This document shows positions 1 through 5,624 of a stretch of 7,272 nucleotides of DNA, one piece after another. The translations under genes and the position numbers were made by a program. This DNA comes from Nitrospira sp. (lineage in GTDB: Bacteria; Nitrospirota; JACRHL01). Every line of letters starts with the position of its first letter. Position 1 is the stretch's first letter. The DNA lies in NCBI GenBank assembly GCA_026994095.1, contig JALWRU010000140.1:1-7272 (forward strand). The letters run 5' to 3'. A model generated the notes under the pieces. It searched no databases. It was not told the origin of the DNA and saw nothing but the letters and a program-made list of their open reading frames with translations.

Positions 1-1351
1 CGCCCGCATGGTGACCACAGGTGTCATTGACTACCTTGAACTGGTCCAGATCCAGATAGATCAGGGCGTGGGGGGTGTCACCCTCGCTGATGGTACGGCA
101 GACCTGATCCAGCTTCTGTTCAAAGGCAGCCCGGTTGAGCAGCCCGGTGAGGCTGTCGTGGGTGGCCTGATAGCTGATCTGATCGTGCAGACGGCGGGCC
201 TCGGTGACATCCTCGACGATGCCGACAAAGCCGGTGATGAAGTCGTTCTCATCCAGCAGGCTGACACGGGTGATCTTGAAGTCGCAACGGCCCTTGTGAG
301 GTACCGGAAATGCCGCGTAAATGGTGTGCTGGCGCTGTTGCGCGGTACGGGCCCCGCTTTCGGCCATAAACTCGGCCCGCACCTGATCGTCAAACAGGTC
401 ACCCACGTGGGGCAGGGACAGTAGCGCCTCCTGGGTACGCCCCACCTGCTCACACAGGGTAGCGTTGACCAGTTGCGGTTTGCCGTCCGGATCGGTAAAC
501 CAGATGCCAAACGGTGAGTTGTCCATAATCGCTTGCAGGGTCTGGGCGTATTCGTCGCGCTCTCGCCCTGCCAGTGAGATGCGCTCATCGGCGGTGACGA
601 TGGCCTTGGCCAGGGTACCCAGCTCGTTGTGGTTGGCCAGCACCGAATCCAGCGATACCTGCCCGGTACCCAGGCTGCGCGACTGCTGCACGATGCGACC
701 AATAATACGGTTGAGGTAACGACTGCTGAGCAGGGTGATGACGAAGCCGATCAGTAGAATCAACGACACCCGTGCTGCGCCGTGCAGGCGGGCCTCGTCC
801 ATGTGGGTCACCAGCGGCTTGGCATCGAGACGCGCATAGACCACACCAACCAGCTCGTCTTCGTACCAGATGGGGGCCACCACTTCCAGTTCGCGGGTCT
901 CTTCCCAGGCCACCAGCGTCTCAACAAATCGGCTGGCGCGGCTGCCCTTGAGGAAGAACGGCCCGATCACGTCCGGGTGGGCGCTCATGGCCGGGTAACG
1001 CTCCGGGTTGGTGTGGGCCATCACGGTAGTGCCGTCCGGCGAAAATACCGCCAGTTCATCTACCTTGTAAAACGACAGACCAATATCGGTGCGCTCCTGC
1101 TGGATGCGGGTGCGGGTAGTGGCAAGCTGAGCGGCGATGGCGGGCAGGTCGTTGCTGTAAGCCCGCTCGCTCAGGGAGTCGCTGGTGGTCTTGACCAGTT
1201 CGACCGCCTGAATAGTCGCCATCTGCTTAATGTGAGACAGGGAGTCGTGGAGTTGACTCCACTCCATCAGCGCCAGCGCGATAAACAGCGGCACACAAAA
1301 GGCGAACAGCAGCTGCCGCCGAACCGTCTTGCCGAGCCAGTTTAACAGCAT
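1..1351 (-). CDS. Membrane PAS-GGDEF sensor diguanylate cyclase (partial, 3' end beyond left edge)
   Basis: 450 residues are visible. A first membrane segment lies at about residues 13-29. It is followed by a periplasmic Cache/PDC-like sensor region (about 30-193), whose end carries a typical APIWYEDELVGVVYARL strand pattern. A second membrane segment lies at about 195-209, then a HAMP-like linker (211-265, with NELGTLAKA), a PAS domain (about 272-385, beginning AIMDNSPFGIWFTDPDG) and the start of a GGDEF domain. The GGDEF start is recognised by THDSLTGLLNR (397-407) and LDLDQFKVVND (433-443), whose aspartates bind magnesium and substrate in this family. Such proteins make cyclic di-GMP from two GTP at the inner membrane. 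The GG(D/E)EF signature, the inhibitory site and any EAL domain lie outside the window, so catalytic activity cannot be judged. The start is uncertain: no Shine-Dalgarno precedes the ATG at 1351, and an in-frame ATG at 1420 would add 23 residues. The gene stands alone on its strand here. Confidence 0.93.
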   Translation of the reverse strand, partial: MLLNWLGKTVRRQLLFAFCVPLFIALALMEWSQLHDSLSHIKQMATIQAVELVKTTSDSLSERAYSNDLPAIAAQLATTRTRIQQERTDIGLSFYKVDELAVFSPDGTTVMAHTNPERYPAMSAHPDVIGPFFLKGSRASRFVETLVAWEETRELEVVAPIWYEDELVGVVYARLDAKPLVTHMDEARLHGAARVSLILLIGFVITLLSSRYLNRIIGRIVQQSRSLGTGQVSLDSVLANHNELGTLAKAIVTADERISLAGRERDEYAQTLQAIMDNSPFGIWFTDPDGKPQLVNATLCEQVGRTQEALLSLPHVGDLFDDQVRAEFMAESGARTAQQRQHTIYAAFPVPHKGRCDFKITRVSLLDENDFITGFVGIVEDVTEARRLHDQISYQATHDSLTGLLNRAAFEQKLDQVCRTISEGDTPHALIYLDLDQFKVVNDTCGHHAG

Positions 1352-1355
1352 GGCA

Positions 1356-1373
1356 GGAAGGGGCTTTGAAGGG
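1356..1373 (+). repeat. 18-base direct repeat, copy 1
   Basis: GGAAGGGGCTTTGAAGGG occurs here, directly upstream of the cyclase start, and again without mismatch at 1651-1668. This copy lies where a Shine-Dalgarno for the cyclase would be expected; on the coding strand it is pyrimidine-rich and offers none. Confidence 0.85.
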
Positions 1374-1446
1374 TACGAATAGCAGTCGCAAAGCGCCGCC
1401 CCAGAGGGCGTAGCACCCATCGGTCGAGCCCGTTTGTGACGACTGA

Positions 1447-1540
1447 CCCCATGTGCCACATGGGGTGCTTTGCCATATGTGGTACTTGCACCATACGCTC
1501 CCTCTCCGCCCGCCCGCGGTGTTGCCATGTGGTCTACCAC
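1447..1540. promoter_or_regulatory. Cluster of CCAYRTGG-like palindromes upstream of the cyclase
   Basis: Three related sites lie within 94 bases. The first is a perfect 19-base palindrome, CCCCATGTGCCACATGGGG (1447-1465; nine-base arms around one base). The second is CCATATGTGG (1473-1482). The third is CCATGTGG running into the inverted repeat GTGGTCTACCAC (1529-1540). They lie 100-190 bases upstream of the cyclase start at 1351, a plausible place for operators read by a dimeric regulator. I do not recognise the motif as a named regulator's site, so an operator role is inference. Confidence 0.35.
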
Positions 1541-1649
1541 TAACCACAGCCTGGCTATCCAATTAGGTTCTTGTCGGCAGAACGACCGGGGGGGACAAGG
1601 GGGATATCCGAAATAACCCAGATATTACGCACTGGTGGGAAGCACCCCT

Positions 1650-1682
1650 GGGAAGGGGCTTTGAAGGGGCTTCACAGGGGGG
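1650..1682 (+). other. Canonical G-quadruplex motif
   Basis: Four G runs (GGG 1650-1652, GGGG 1655-1658, GGGG 1666-1669, GGGGGG 1677-1682) are separated by loops of 2, 7 and 7 bases (aa, ctttgaa, cttcaca). This satisfies the usual G3+N1-7 pattern on the plus strand. It contains the second copy of the 18-base direct repeat (1651-1668). Folding in the cell is not shown by sequence. Confidence 0.6.
1651..1668 (+). repeat. 18-base direct repeat, copy 2
   Basis: This is identical to 1356-1373 over all 18 bases and sits inside the G-quadruplex motif. The GGGGCTTTGAA part is itself half-repeated just after it as GGGGCTTCACA. Confidence 0.85.
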
Positions 1683-1689
1683 CAAAAGC

Positions 1690-1713
1690 CAGAAGCAGAA
1701 ACAGAATCAGAAC
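1690..1713 (+). repeat. Four tandem CAGAAN hexamers
   Basis: CAGAAG, CAGAAA, CAGAAT and CAGAAC follow one another without gaps. Each differs only at the last base, and all four bases are represented there. This is a short degenerate microsatellite inside the inverted-repeat-bounded segment. Confidence 0.75.
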
Positions 1714-1750
1714 AACATCCCCCCTAACCCCCCTTGGGGAGATTTGGGGA

Positions 1751-1850
1751 GTGTGCGGATGTGCGGACGCAGCTGTGCGGACGCAGCAGGTTTGCTACAT
1801 TGTGCGGACGCAGCAGATTTGCTACATTTGCGCAGCAGGTTCGCCACATA
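1751..1850 (+). repeat. 27-base tandem repeat with partial flanking copies
   Basis: Two full units (1775-1801 and 1802-1828) begin GTGCGGACGCAGCAG and end TTTGCTACATT. They differ at one base (G versus A after CAGCA). Shortened copies precede them (GTGTGCGGAT from 1751; GTGCGGACGCAGCT 1761-1774). A diverged partial copy follows (TGCGCAGCAGGTTCGCCACAT, 1829-1849, slightly degenerate). There are no unique spacers, so this is not a CRISPR array. The unit length is a multiple of three, so frames run through it, but nothing else supports coding. Confidence 0.85.
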
Positions 1851-1890
1851 TTGGATCGGTGGTTTTTCGACCTTGGCCGATGGGGTGCCA

Positions 1891-1919
1891 TTTATATGAC
1901 TATAAAAGGGCCTTATAAT
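1891..1919 (+). promoter_or_regulatory. Candidate sigma-70 promoter
   Basis: A perfect TATAAT (1914-1919) lies 17 bases after TTTATA (1891-1896), which matches the -35 consensus at four of six positions. It points toward the gene at 2093 and sits in the only AT-rich patch of the gap. It lies in an imperfect direct repeat (1892-1910 and 1913-1931, both TTATA..TGACT..GGG), so the match could be incidental to a repeated element. Confidence 0.35.
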
Positions 1920-1930
1920 GACTGTTAGGG

Positions 1931-1952
1931 GTTCGGGGATGGCGTCCCGAAT
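1931..1952. other. Hairpin downstream of the candidate promoter
   Basis: TTCGGG (1932-1937) pairs with CCCGAA (1946-1951). Wobble pairs extend the stem outward (1931/1952) and inward (1938/1945). No T-tract follows on either strand, so it is not a standard intrinsic terminator. It would fall in the 5' leader of a transcript started at the TATAAT at 1914. Confidence 0.5.
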
Positions 1953-1977
1953 GTAGGGGGGGCATTACCTCTCCAGC

Positions 1978-2085
1978 TTGGGAAATGCTCTTCACCTGTT
2001 ACGAAACCTAACACCTGAGCAGCAATCCCGAATTAACCAGTTTCTAGGAGACCCATTCGACAACCCACCAGCCCGCTTGCCATAA
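1978..2085 (+). CDS. Doubtful small frame or 3' gene remnant (35 aa from TTG)
   Basis: The frame is open from the TAG at 1954 to the TAA at 2083-2085. It encodes a peptide ending LTPEQQSRINQFLGDPF...ARLP, which is polar, of balanced composition and unlike repeat-derived translations. No ATG or GTG is available; the TTG at 1978 would give 35 residues, and no good Shine-Dalgarno precedes it. It ends eight bases before the ATG at 2093, a gene that itself lacks a ribosome site, so translational coupling is conceivable. Equally, this may be the C-terminal remnant of a decayed gene or chance. I do not recognise a family. Confidence 0.2.
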   Translation: MGNALHLLRNLTPEQQSRINQFLGDPFDNPPARLP

Positions 2086-2092
2086 TCACCCC

Positions 2093-2896
2093 ATGACCGA
2101 CCATAAACACCCGGCCCGTGGGCTGCTTTGCCCGGTGTGCCACTCGCGCTCGGTGCCGTTTTGGTCGGCGTTCTTCTGGGGAGGGCAGTGGACCCGTGGA
2201 ATCGCCTGCAAACAGTGCGATACCCGGCTGGTAGCCACCTCCTGGGAGGACCGTACCAGCGCCATCCTGTTCCTGCCGGTCTGGGGAGCGATGCTGATAC
2301 TGCTCAACGTGCCGTGGGTAGCAGTATTACTCATCTTTGTGGGCACAACGTGGCTGTTTTCATTTGGTGTATCTATCGGCAAGTTGGTGCCCAAAACAGG
2401 ACGTTTCTGGATGGGAAAACCACTCTCACGATTGGTCGAGCGGGAGCGCCAGCGCATCCAGCAACAGCAGGGGGACCCGGCCCTGCAAGCGTCCGCCAAT
2501 CCGCTGCCCCTGCCGCGATTTTCGTGGCTCAGTTCCAGCGACCCACTGGATCATCTGTGCTGCCCTGCCTGCCACGCCTATGCCGTGCCGTTCTGGCCGG
2601 TGTTTTGGGGGCGCACACTGTCCCGCGATGGGGTCGCCTGCATCCGCTGCGATACCCATATCAGTCAATCTCTGCAGGGCACAGTCTGGTTTGTACTCAA
2701 GGCGTTGCCTGCCGTCATTACGGTGGCTGTACTGTTGTATGCAGCAACCTGGGGCATGCTGCCACAGGTACCGGACCCGGAGGTCCGCAACATCTTTCGC
2801 TACTGGGTCATCGGCGGATGGTTGTGGAGCGTCAAACTAACCTTTGACCTGATTCGGCTACGGGCAGAAGAGGTGGCGCTGATGGCTAACGGCTGA
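2093..2896 (+). CDS. Membrane protein with two zinc-ribbon-like/transmembrane modules
   Basis: I do not recognise a named family for this 267-residue protein. It contains an internal duplication. CPVC (13-16) with CKQC (39-42) in the first half matches CPAC (157-160) with CIRC (183-186) in the second. In both, exactly 22 residues separate the pairs, and both share the pattern CPxCHxxxVPFWxxFxWG...GxACxxCDT. Each cysteine module looks like a four-cysteine zinc ribbon and is followed by membrane segments (about 56-72 and 74-94; about 197-219 and 235-252). A polar Q/R-rich linker (about 113-135) joins the halves. The ribbons probably face the cytoplasm, but this is inference. The ATG at 2093 is the first usable start after an in-frame TAG at 2045. 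No Shine-Dalgarno precedes it, so translation may be leaderless-like or coupled to the small frame ending at 2085. A role in metal handling or membrane-protein biogenesis cannot be decided. Confidence 0.85.
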   Translation: MTDHKHPARGLLCPVCHSRSVPFWSAFFWGGQWTRGIACKQCDTRLVATSWEDRTSAILFLPVWGAMLILLNVPWVAVLLIFVGTTWLFSFGVSIGKLVPKTGRFWMGKPLSRLVERERQRIQQQQGDPALQASANPLPLPRFSWLSSSDPLDHLCCPACHAYAVPFWPVFWGRTLSRDGVACIRCDTHISQSLQGTVWFVLKALPAVITVAVLLYAATWGMLPQVPDPEVRNIFRYWVIGGWLWSVKLTFDLIRLRAEEVALMANG

Positions 2897-2942
2897 CAGC
2901 AGAAAAAACTGAATAGCCCCCCTCATCGCTACCCAGTGGAGT

Positions 2943-2968
2943 CATTCAAATGGTTGGGCATTTCAATG
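2943..2968. other. Inverted repeat between convergent genes
   Basis: CATTCAAATG (2943-2952) and CATTTCAATG (2959-2968) are complementary except for one central mismatch, with a six-base loop GTTGGG. It lies between the stop of the plus-strand gene (2896) and the stop of the minus-strand gene (2999), where a bidirectional terminator would be expected. Neither side has a proper T-tract, so a termination role is uncertain. Confidence 0.4.
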
Positions 2969-2998
2969 TCATCGCTCGGCACGATCAACACCCCGCCG

Positions 2999-3673
2999 CT
3001 ACCGAAATCCAGCCCGCGCCTGTTGAAAGCGGTCGGCGGTCAGGCGAGCCTGACATCTTCGCTCTAAATGCTCCAGCCCGGCCAGCCCGTCGGGGATGGT
3101 CAGCTTTTCGCCGCCCTCCCCGTGCAGGGTGAACACGTGGCGCAGGTGGTTCCAGTCCATGCCGGTCACGTCATCCCAATAGAGCGTACGCGGACGGCGG
3201 AAGGGACTGTGTACGGTCACATCGCGGGACGACAACAGCACCCGGCGGCGGTCCACCTCTAAAATCAGGTAGATCGGCAGGTGCACCAAAAAGACCATCG
3301 CGATCAGCAGTCCCAGCCACTCCAGCACGGTGACGGGCATGCCGCCCAGTGACAGACCGGCCCCCAACAGCAAAAAGCCCAGCAACAGGTTGATGCGCGC
3401 CAGTGTGCGACGGGCCGGGGCGTAGACCAGCGTAGCGTCGCCGGTGACGGCATCTCGATGAACCTGATAATTGCGGGCCTGCCGTTCCAGCCGGTTCAGC
3501 ACCATCAAAAACAGTAAAAAGCTGACCCCGAACAGCGCCCATCGCTCCAGATCGCCCATGTCTGCCAGTCGCTGCCACAGCGCCACCAATTGCGCGCCGA
3601 TCTGGCCACTACTCACCCCCTGCCACCAGTCGGACAGGCGGTCGAGGGTCTGTTGAAACATGGGGTTCTGCAT
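2999..3673 (-). CDS. Three-helix membrane protein with C-terminal PH-like domain
   Basis: The protein has 224 residues. An amphipathic N-terminal region (about 1-42) is followed by membrane segments at about 44-60, 93-111 and 116-138. A soluble C-terminal part (about 137-212) then has the look of a bacterial PH-like (DUF304/YdbS-type) fold: an EVDRRRVLLSSRDVTVHSPF start, a WDDVTGMDW strand with paired tryptophans, and an IPDGLAGLEHLERRC end. I cannot name the gene, and the PH assignment rests on pattern only. The start at 3673 was preferred to an in-frame ATG at 3715 because GGAGG (3678-3682) lies four bases upstream of it. The gene follows the lipoprotein gene on the same strand with a 158-base gap, so co-transcription is possible but not certain. 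It converges on the zinc-ribbon membrane gene. Confidence 0.85.
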   Translation of the reverse strand: MQNPMFQQTLDRLSDWWQGVSSGQIGAQLVALWQRLADMGDLERWALFGVSFLLFLMVLNRLERQARNYQVHRDAVTGDATLVYAPARRTLARINLLLGFLLLGAGLSLGGMPVTVLEWLGLLIAMVFLVHLPIYLILEVDRRRVLLSSRDVTVHSPFRRPRTLYWDDVTGMDWNHLRHVFTLHGEGGEKLTIPDGLAGLEHLERRCQARLTADRFQQARAGFR

Positions 3674-3677
3674 GAAG

Positions 3678-3682
3678 CCTCC
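3678..3682 (-). promoter_or_regulatory. Ribosome binding site deciding the 3673 start
   Basis: GGAGG on the minus strand lies four bases before the ATG at 3673. The alternative in-frame ATG at 3715 has no such site, and its extra 14 residues (MPLHRPPLTPHGGF) look like translated leader. Confidence 0.7.
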
Positions 3683-3831
3683 GTGAGGGGTCAGAGGGGG
3701 TCGATGGAGCGGCACCGGGGTTCACCACCGAACTCCGGGCGCACCGCTACCGTCTTATCGGACAGCAACGCCCATCCCTCAACAGTTGGGTGGCACATAG
3801 TGGCGACCCTGAAAAAACGTCGGGGGCGGCG

Positions 3832-5418
3832 CTATTTCCAGTCAAAATATTGCAAACTGGAGGTGTCGGGGATCAACCGCCCGTAGTCGGTGCCGTCGCG
3901 CCCACGCAGACGCAGTTCGGTATAACCGACACTCTTCTGATAGGCGATATACCGGTCGGACGGGTCGTACACCGGCAGCCAGTTGACCCAGCCGTCGGAC
4001 AGCAGGATCTGTTCACTGGCCCCGTCCAGCGTCACCTCCACCAGATCCCAGGGGCTGAACAGGGCCTCCGGGTCGGTGGAAAAATTGGTGGCTTTGCTGA
4101 AGCGCTCGAACACCGCATGGGTGTCGTTGGCAACCGCATCGTGATCGGAGTTACCGCTGCCGCTGCTGATCTGAATGAGGCCGCTGCCGTCCTCGGCCAT
4201 GACCGCCATACGCACCTGCGGCGCAGCGCTGAAACGGTCGGTCTTGAAGACGATACGGCCATCGGGCAGATAGTCCGGGTCGTTGTCGTCGTCGCCCACC
4301 GGGGTCAGGTCGGCGATCTCGGCACCGGTGCCACTGTCCATCACCACAATCGACGCCTTGCCCCCCTCCCGAAACGACGCGTAGGCAATGTGACTGTCGT
4401 CCGGCGACCAGGCCGGGTGGCCATCCAGGAGGGTATTGCTGGTCAACGCGGTCAGGCCGGTGCCGTCGATGTTGAGGGTGTAGATTTCGTACGTAGTGAA
4501 ATCGGCGGCGTTGGGGGTGCCGTGAAACGCCACACGGGTACGGTCATGGGAGAGCGACACCGCATCCTTGAACAACCCCGGCAGGGTGGTGATCTGCGTG
4601 GTCACGCGGGTAGCCGGGTTGAAGGTATAGACCTCCCGGTTGCTGTGGTCCCGGTCGCTTAAAAAGACGATCAGCCCGGTCAGGTCGGTGGGCAGTTGCG
4701 GGCGTGACCGGGGGGTGGTCGCTGTCAACGGCAGCAGCGGCCAGTTTGCGGCGTTGCCCTCGGGATGCAGACGCGCCACATTGCCGGTGGGGATACCCGC
4801 CTGAAAGTGGTCAAACAGCTCGATATTATAACGGCTGACAGCGGTCAACAGTGCGTCTTCGCCGTTGGCATCCTCCTGATAGGGGAACAGAAATTCAGCG
4901 GTATAGATGCCGTTGATGGCATCGTAGGCCAGACGCGCCTGCCCGTCGGCCACCGTGTCGGTGAGCGCTCCTGCGGCGGTCAGGTGCTGGTCCACATACT
5001 GGGAGGCGATGTTGGCGGCAATCACCGTGCGGCGGTCCTCACCCGGTTCCGGCAGGCCGTCACCGTCCACATCAAAGGTGATGCTGACCCCGTCAAAATC
5101 AGTGGCACCGACGTGGTCGTAGGTGGTGTCGTTCCACTGCAGGGCCACATATACATCCCGGTCGTCGTGCAGGATGCCCCACTGGAGGTCGACCGTTTTG
5201 ACCGCCGCACCACCTCCAAGGCTGTCTAAAAAGGTGAGGGTCTGGCGGGAGGTGGTGGCAAAGTCGGCAAAATTGATGACTCCGTCGATGGGCTTGCTGG
5301 CGGTGAGCGGCTGGAGTGCCGGGCTGCTACCGCCTCCACCGCAACTCCATAACAAGATCAGCATGAGGGCGGCGAACAGGTGGCGGGCGGTGGATAGTAT
5401 CAATGAGGACAAGGTCAT
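3832..5418 (-). CDS. Lipoprotein with CBM9/DOMON-like region and TolB-like beta-propeller
   Basis: The protein has 528 residues. The start at 5418 has GGAG seven bases upstream (5426-5429) and yields a textbook lipoprotein signal: a hydrophobic core LFAALMLILL, then lipobox LWSC with the lipidated Cys at 26 and a GGGG spacer. A +2 glycine is compatible with outer-membrane sorting. Residues about 44-215 resemble CBM9/DOMON-type sandwich domains (DVYVALQWNDTTYD, FDGVSITFDVDGDG, YTAEFLFPY). They include a calcium-loop-like DVDGDGLPEPGED at 116-128. Residues about 243-525 contain PD40/TolB-like blades: LSHDRTRVAFHG (289), WSPDDSHIAYASF (337), LPDGRIVFKTDR (384) and YDPSDRYIAYQKS (484). Such proteins bind ligands or partner proteins in the envelope; no enzymatic residues are evident. 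It is divergent from arsM across 206 bases. The in-frame extension up to 5919 was rejected because it runs antisense to arsM and would remove the signal peptide from the N-terminus. Confidence 0.88.
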   Translation of the reverse strand: MTLSSLILSTARHLFAALMLILLWSCGGGGSSPALQPLTASKPIDGVINFADFATTSRQTLTFLDSLGGGAAVKTVDLQWGILHDDRDVYVALQWNDTTYDHVGATDFDGVSITFDVDGDGLPEPGEDRRTVIAANIASQYVDQHLTAAGALTDTVADGQARLAYDAINGIYTAEFLFPYQEDANGEDALLTAVSRYNIELFDHFQAGIPTGNVARLHPEGNAANWPLLPLTATTPRSRPQLPTDLTGLIVFLSDRDHSNREVYTFNPATRVTTQITTLPGLFKDAVSLSHDRTRVAFHGTPNAADFTTYEIYTLNIDGTGLTALTSNTLLDGHPAWSPDDSHIAYASFREGGKASIVVMDSGTGAEIADLTPVGDDDNDPDYLPDGRIVFKTDRFSAAPQVRMAVMAEDGSGLIQISSGSGNSDHDAVANDTHAVFERFSKATNFSTDPEALFSPWDLVEVTLDGASEQILLSDGWVNWLPVYDPSDRYIAYQKSVGYTELRLRGRDGTDYGRLIPDTSSLQYFDWK

Positions 5419-5624
5419 GGCAGCACTCCGACACGGGCGAATCATGGGCGACCGAGCTATATGCATGAACCAAATAAATGGACCCACCCGTACCACCGGC
5501 GCCGCCGGGAAAGAGTAGCCGCAGATCGACAAAAGGTACAGCCAAGCGACCTGCCTGAGATGAGATTTGCGTCCATTTGCCGTGAGCCGCGTCTTCCTTA
5601 AGTAAGCATTCAAAAGGAGACACC
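5419..5624. promoter_or_regulatory. Divergent promoter region between the lipoprotein gene and arsM
   Basis: These 206 bases must serve transcription in both directions. The lipoprotein side has an AT-rich patch around 5460-5480 (TATATGCATG, AAATAAATGG on the plus strand). The arsM side has a weak candidate, TTGCCG (5577-5582), followed 16 bases later by TAAGTA (5599-5604), and the Shine-Dalgarno AAGGAG (5614-5619) five bases before the arsM ATG. I see no ArsR-type inverted repeat. Because the downstream operon encodes an ECF sigma factor, a non-sigma-70 promoter is possible and would not match these searches. Confidence 0.5.

Larger units (their letters stand above)
1589..1733. repeat. Imperfect inverted repeat of G/C runs enclosing about 111 bases
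   Basis: The left arm, GGGGGGACAAGGGGGAT (1589-1605), matches the reverse complement of the right arm, ATCCCCCCTAACCCCCC (1717-1733), at 14 of 17 positions. The interior holds a G-quadruplex motif and a CAGAAN hexamer array and has no coding potential. The arrangement resembles a small non-autonomous (MITE-like) element, but I see no target-site duplication and the arms are low in complexity. The element identity is therefore tentative. Confidence 0.45.
1352..2092. other. 740-base repeat-rich non-coding stretch
   Basis: No confident gene lies here. The open frames on both strands lack ribosome sites, and their translations are dominated by the repeats, for example reiterated GRSRFAT or RTQQICYI. 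The base composition is uneven: long G and C runs, a purine-rich hexamer array and an AT-rich patch near 1890-1920. This differs from the even GC-rich coding DNA on either side. The individual elements are listed separately. The stretch contains the 5' regulatory DNA of both the minus-strand cyclase and the plus-strand gene at 2093. It may also be the remains of one or more small non-autonomous repeats. Confidence 0.7.

Noticed and set aside
61..702. Minus-strand 213-residue open frame
   Set aside because: It overlaps the PAS-GGDEF cyclase on the same strand in another frame; the cyclase frame carries all recognisable motifs.
1751..1850. CRISPR array
   Set aside because: Units are directly abutting with no unique spacers, only two are complete, and no cas genes are nearby.
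1571..1918. Plus-strand 115-residue open frame
   Set aside because: Its translation is the G/C-run and tandem-repeat DNA read as protein, with no ribosome site.
2128..2847. Plus-strand 239-residue open frame
   Set aside because: Lies inside the zinc-ribbon membrane gene in another frame and lacks domain character; the 2093 frame contains the duplicated CxxC modules.
3790..4662. Plus-strand 290-residue open frame
   Set aside because: Antisense to the propeller lipoprotein; Val/Gly/His-rich translation without domain character.
5419..5624. ArsR operator upstream of arsM
   Set aside because: I found no convincing inverted repeat of the ArsR type; the AT-rich patches do not form matched half-sites.
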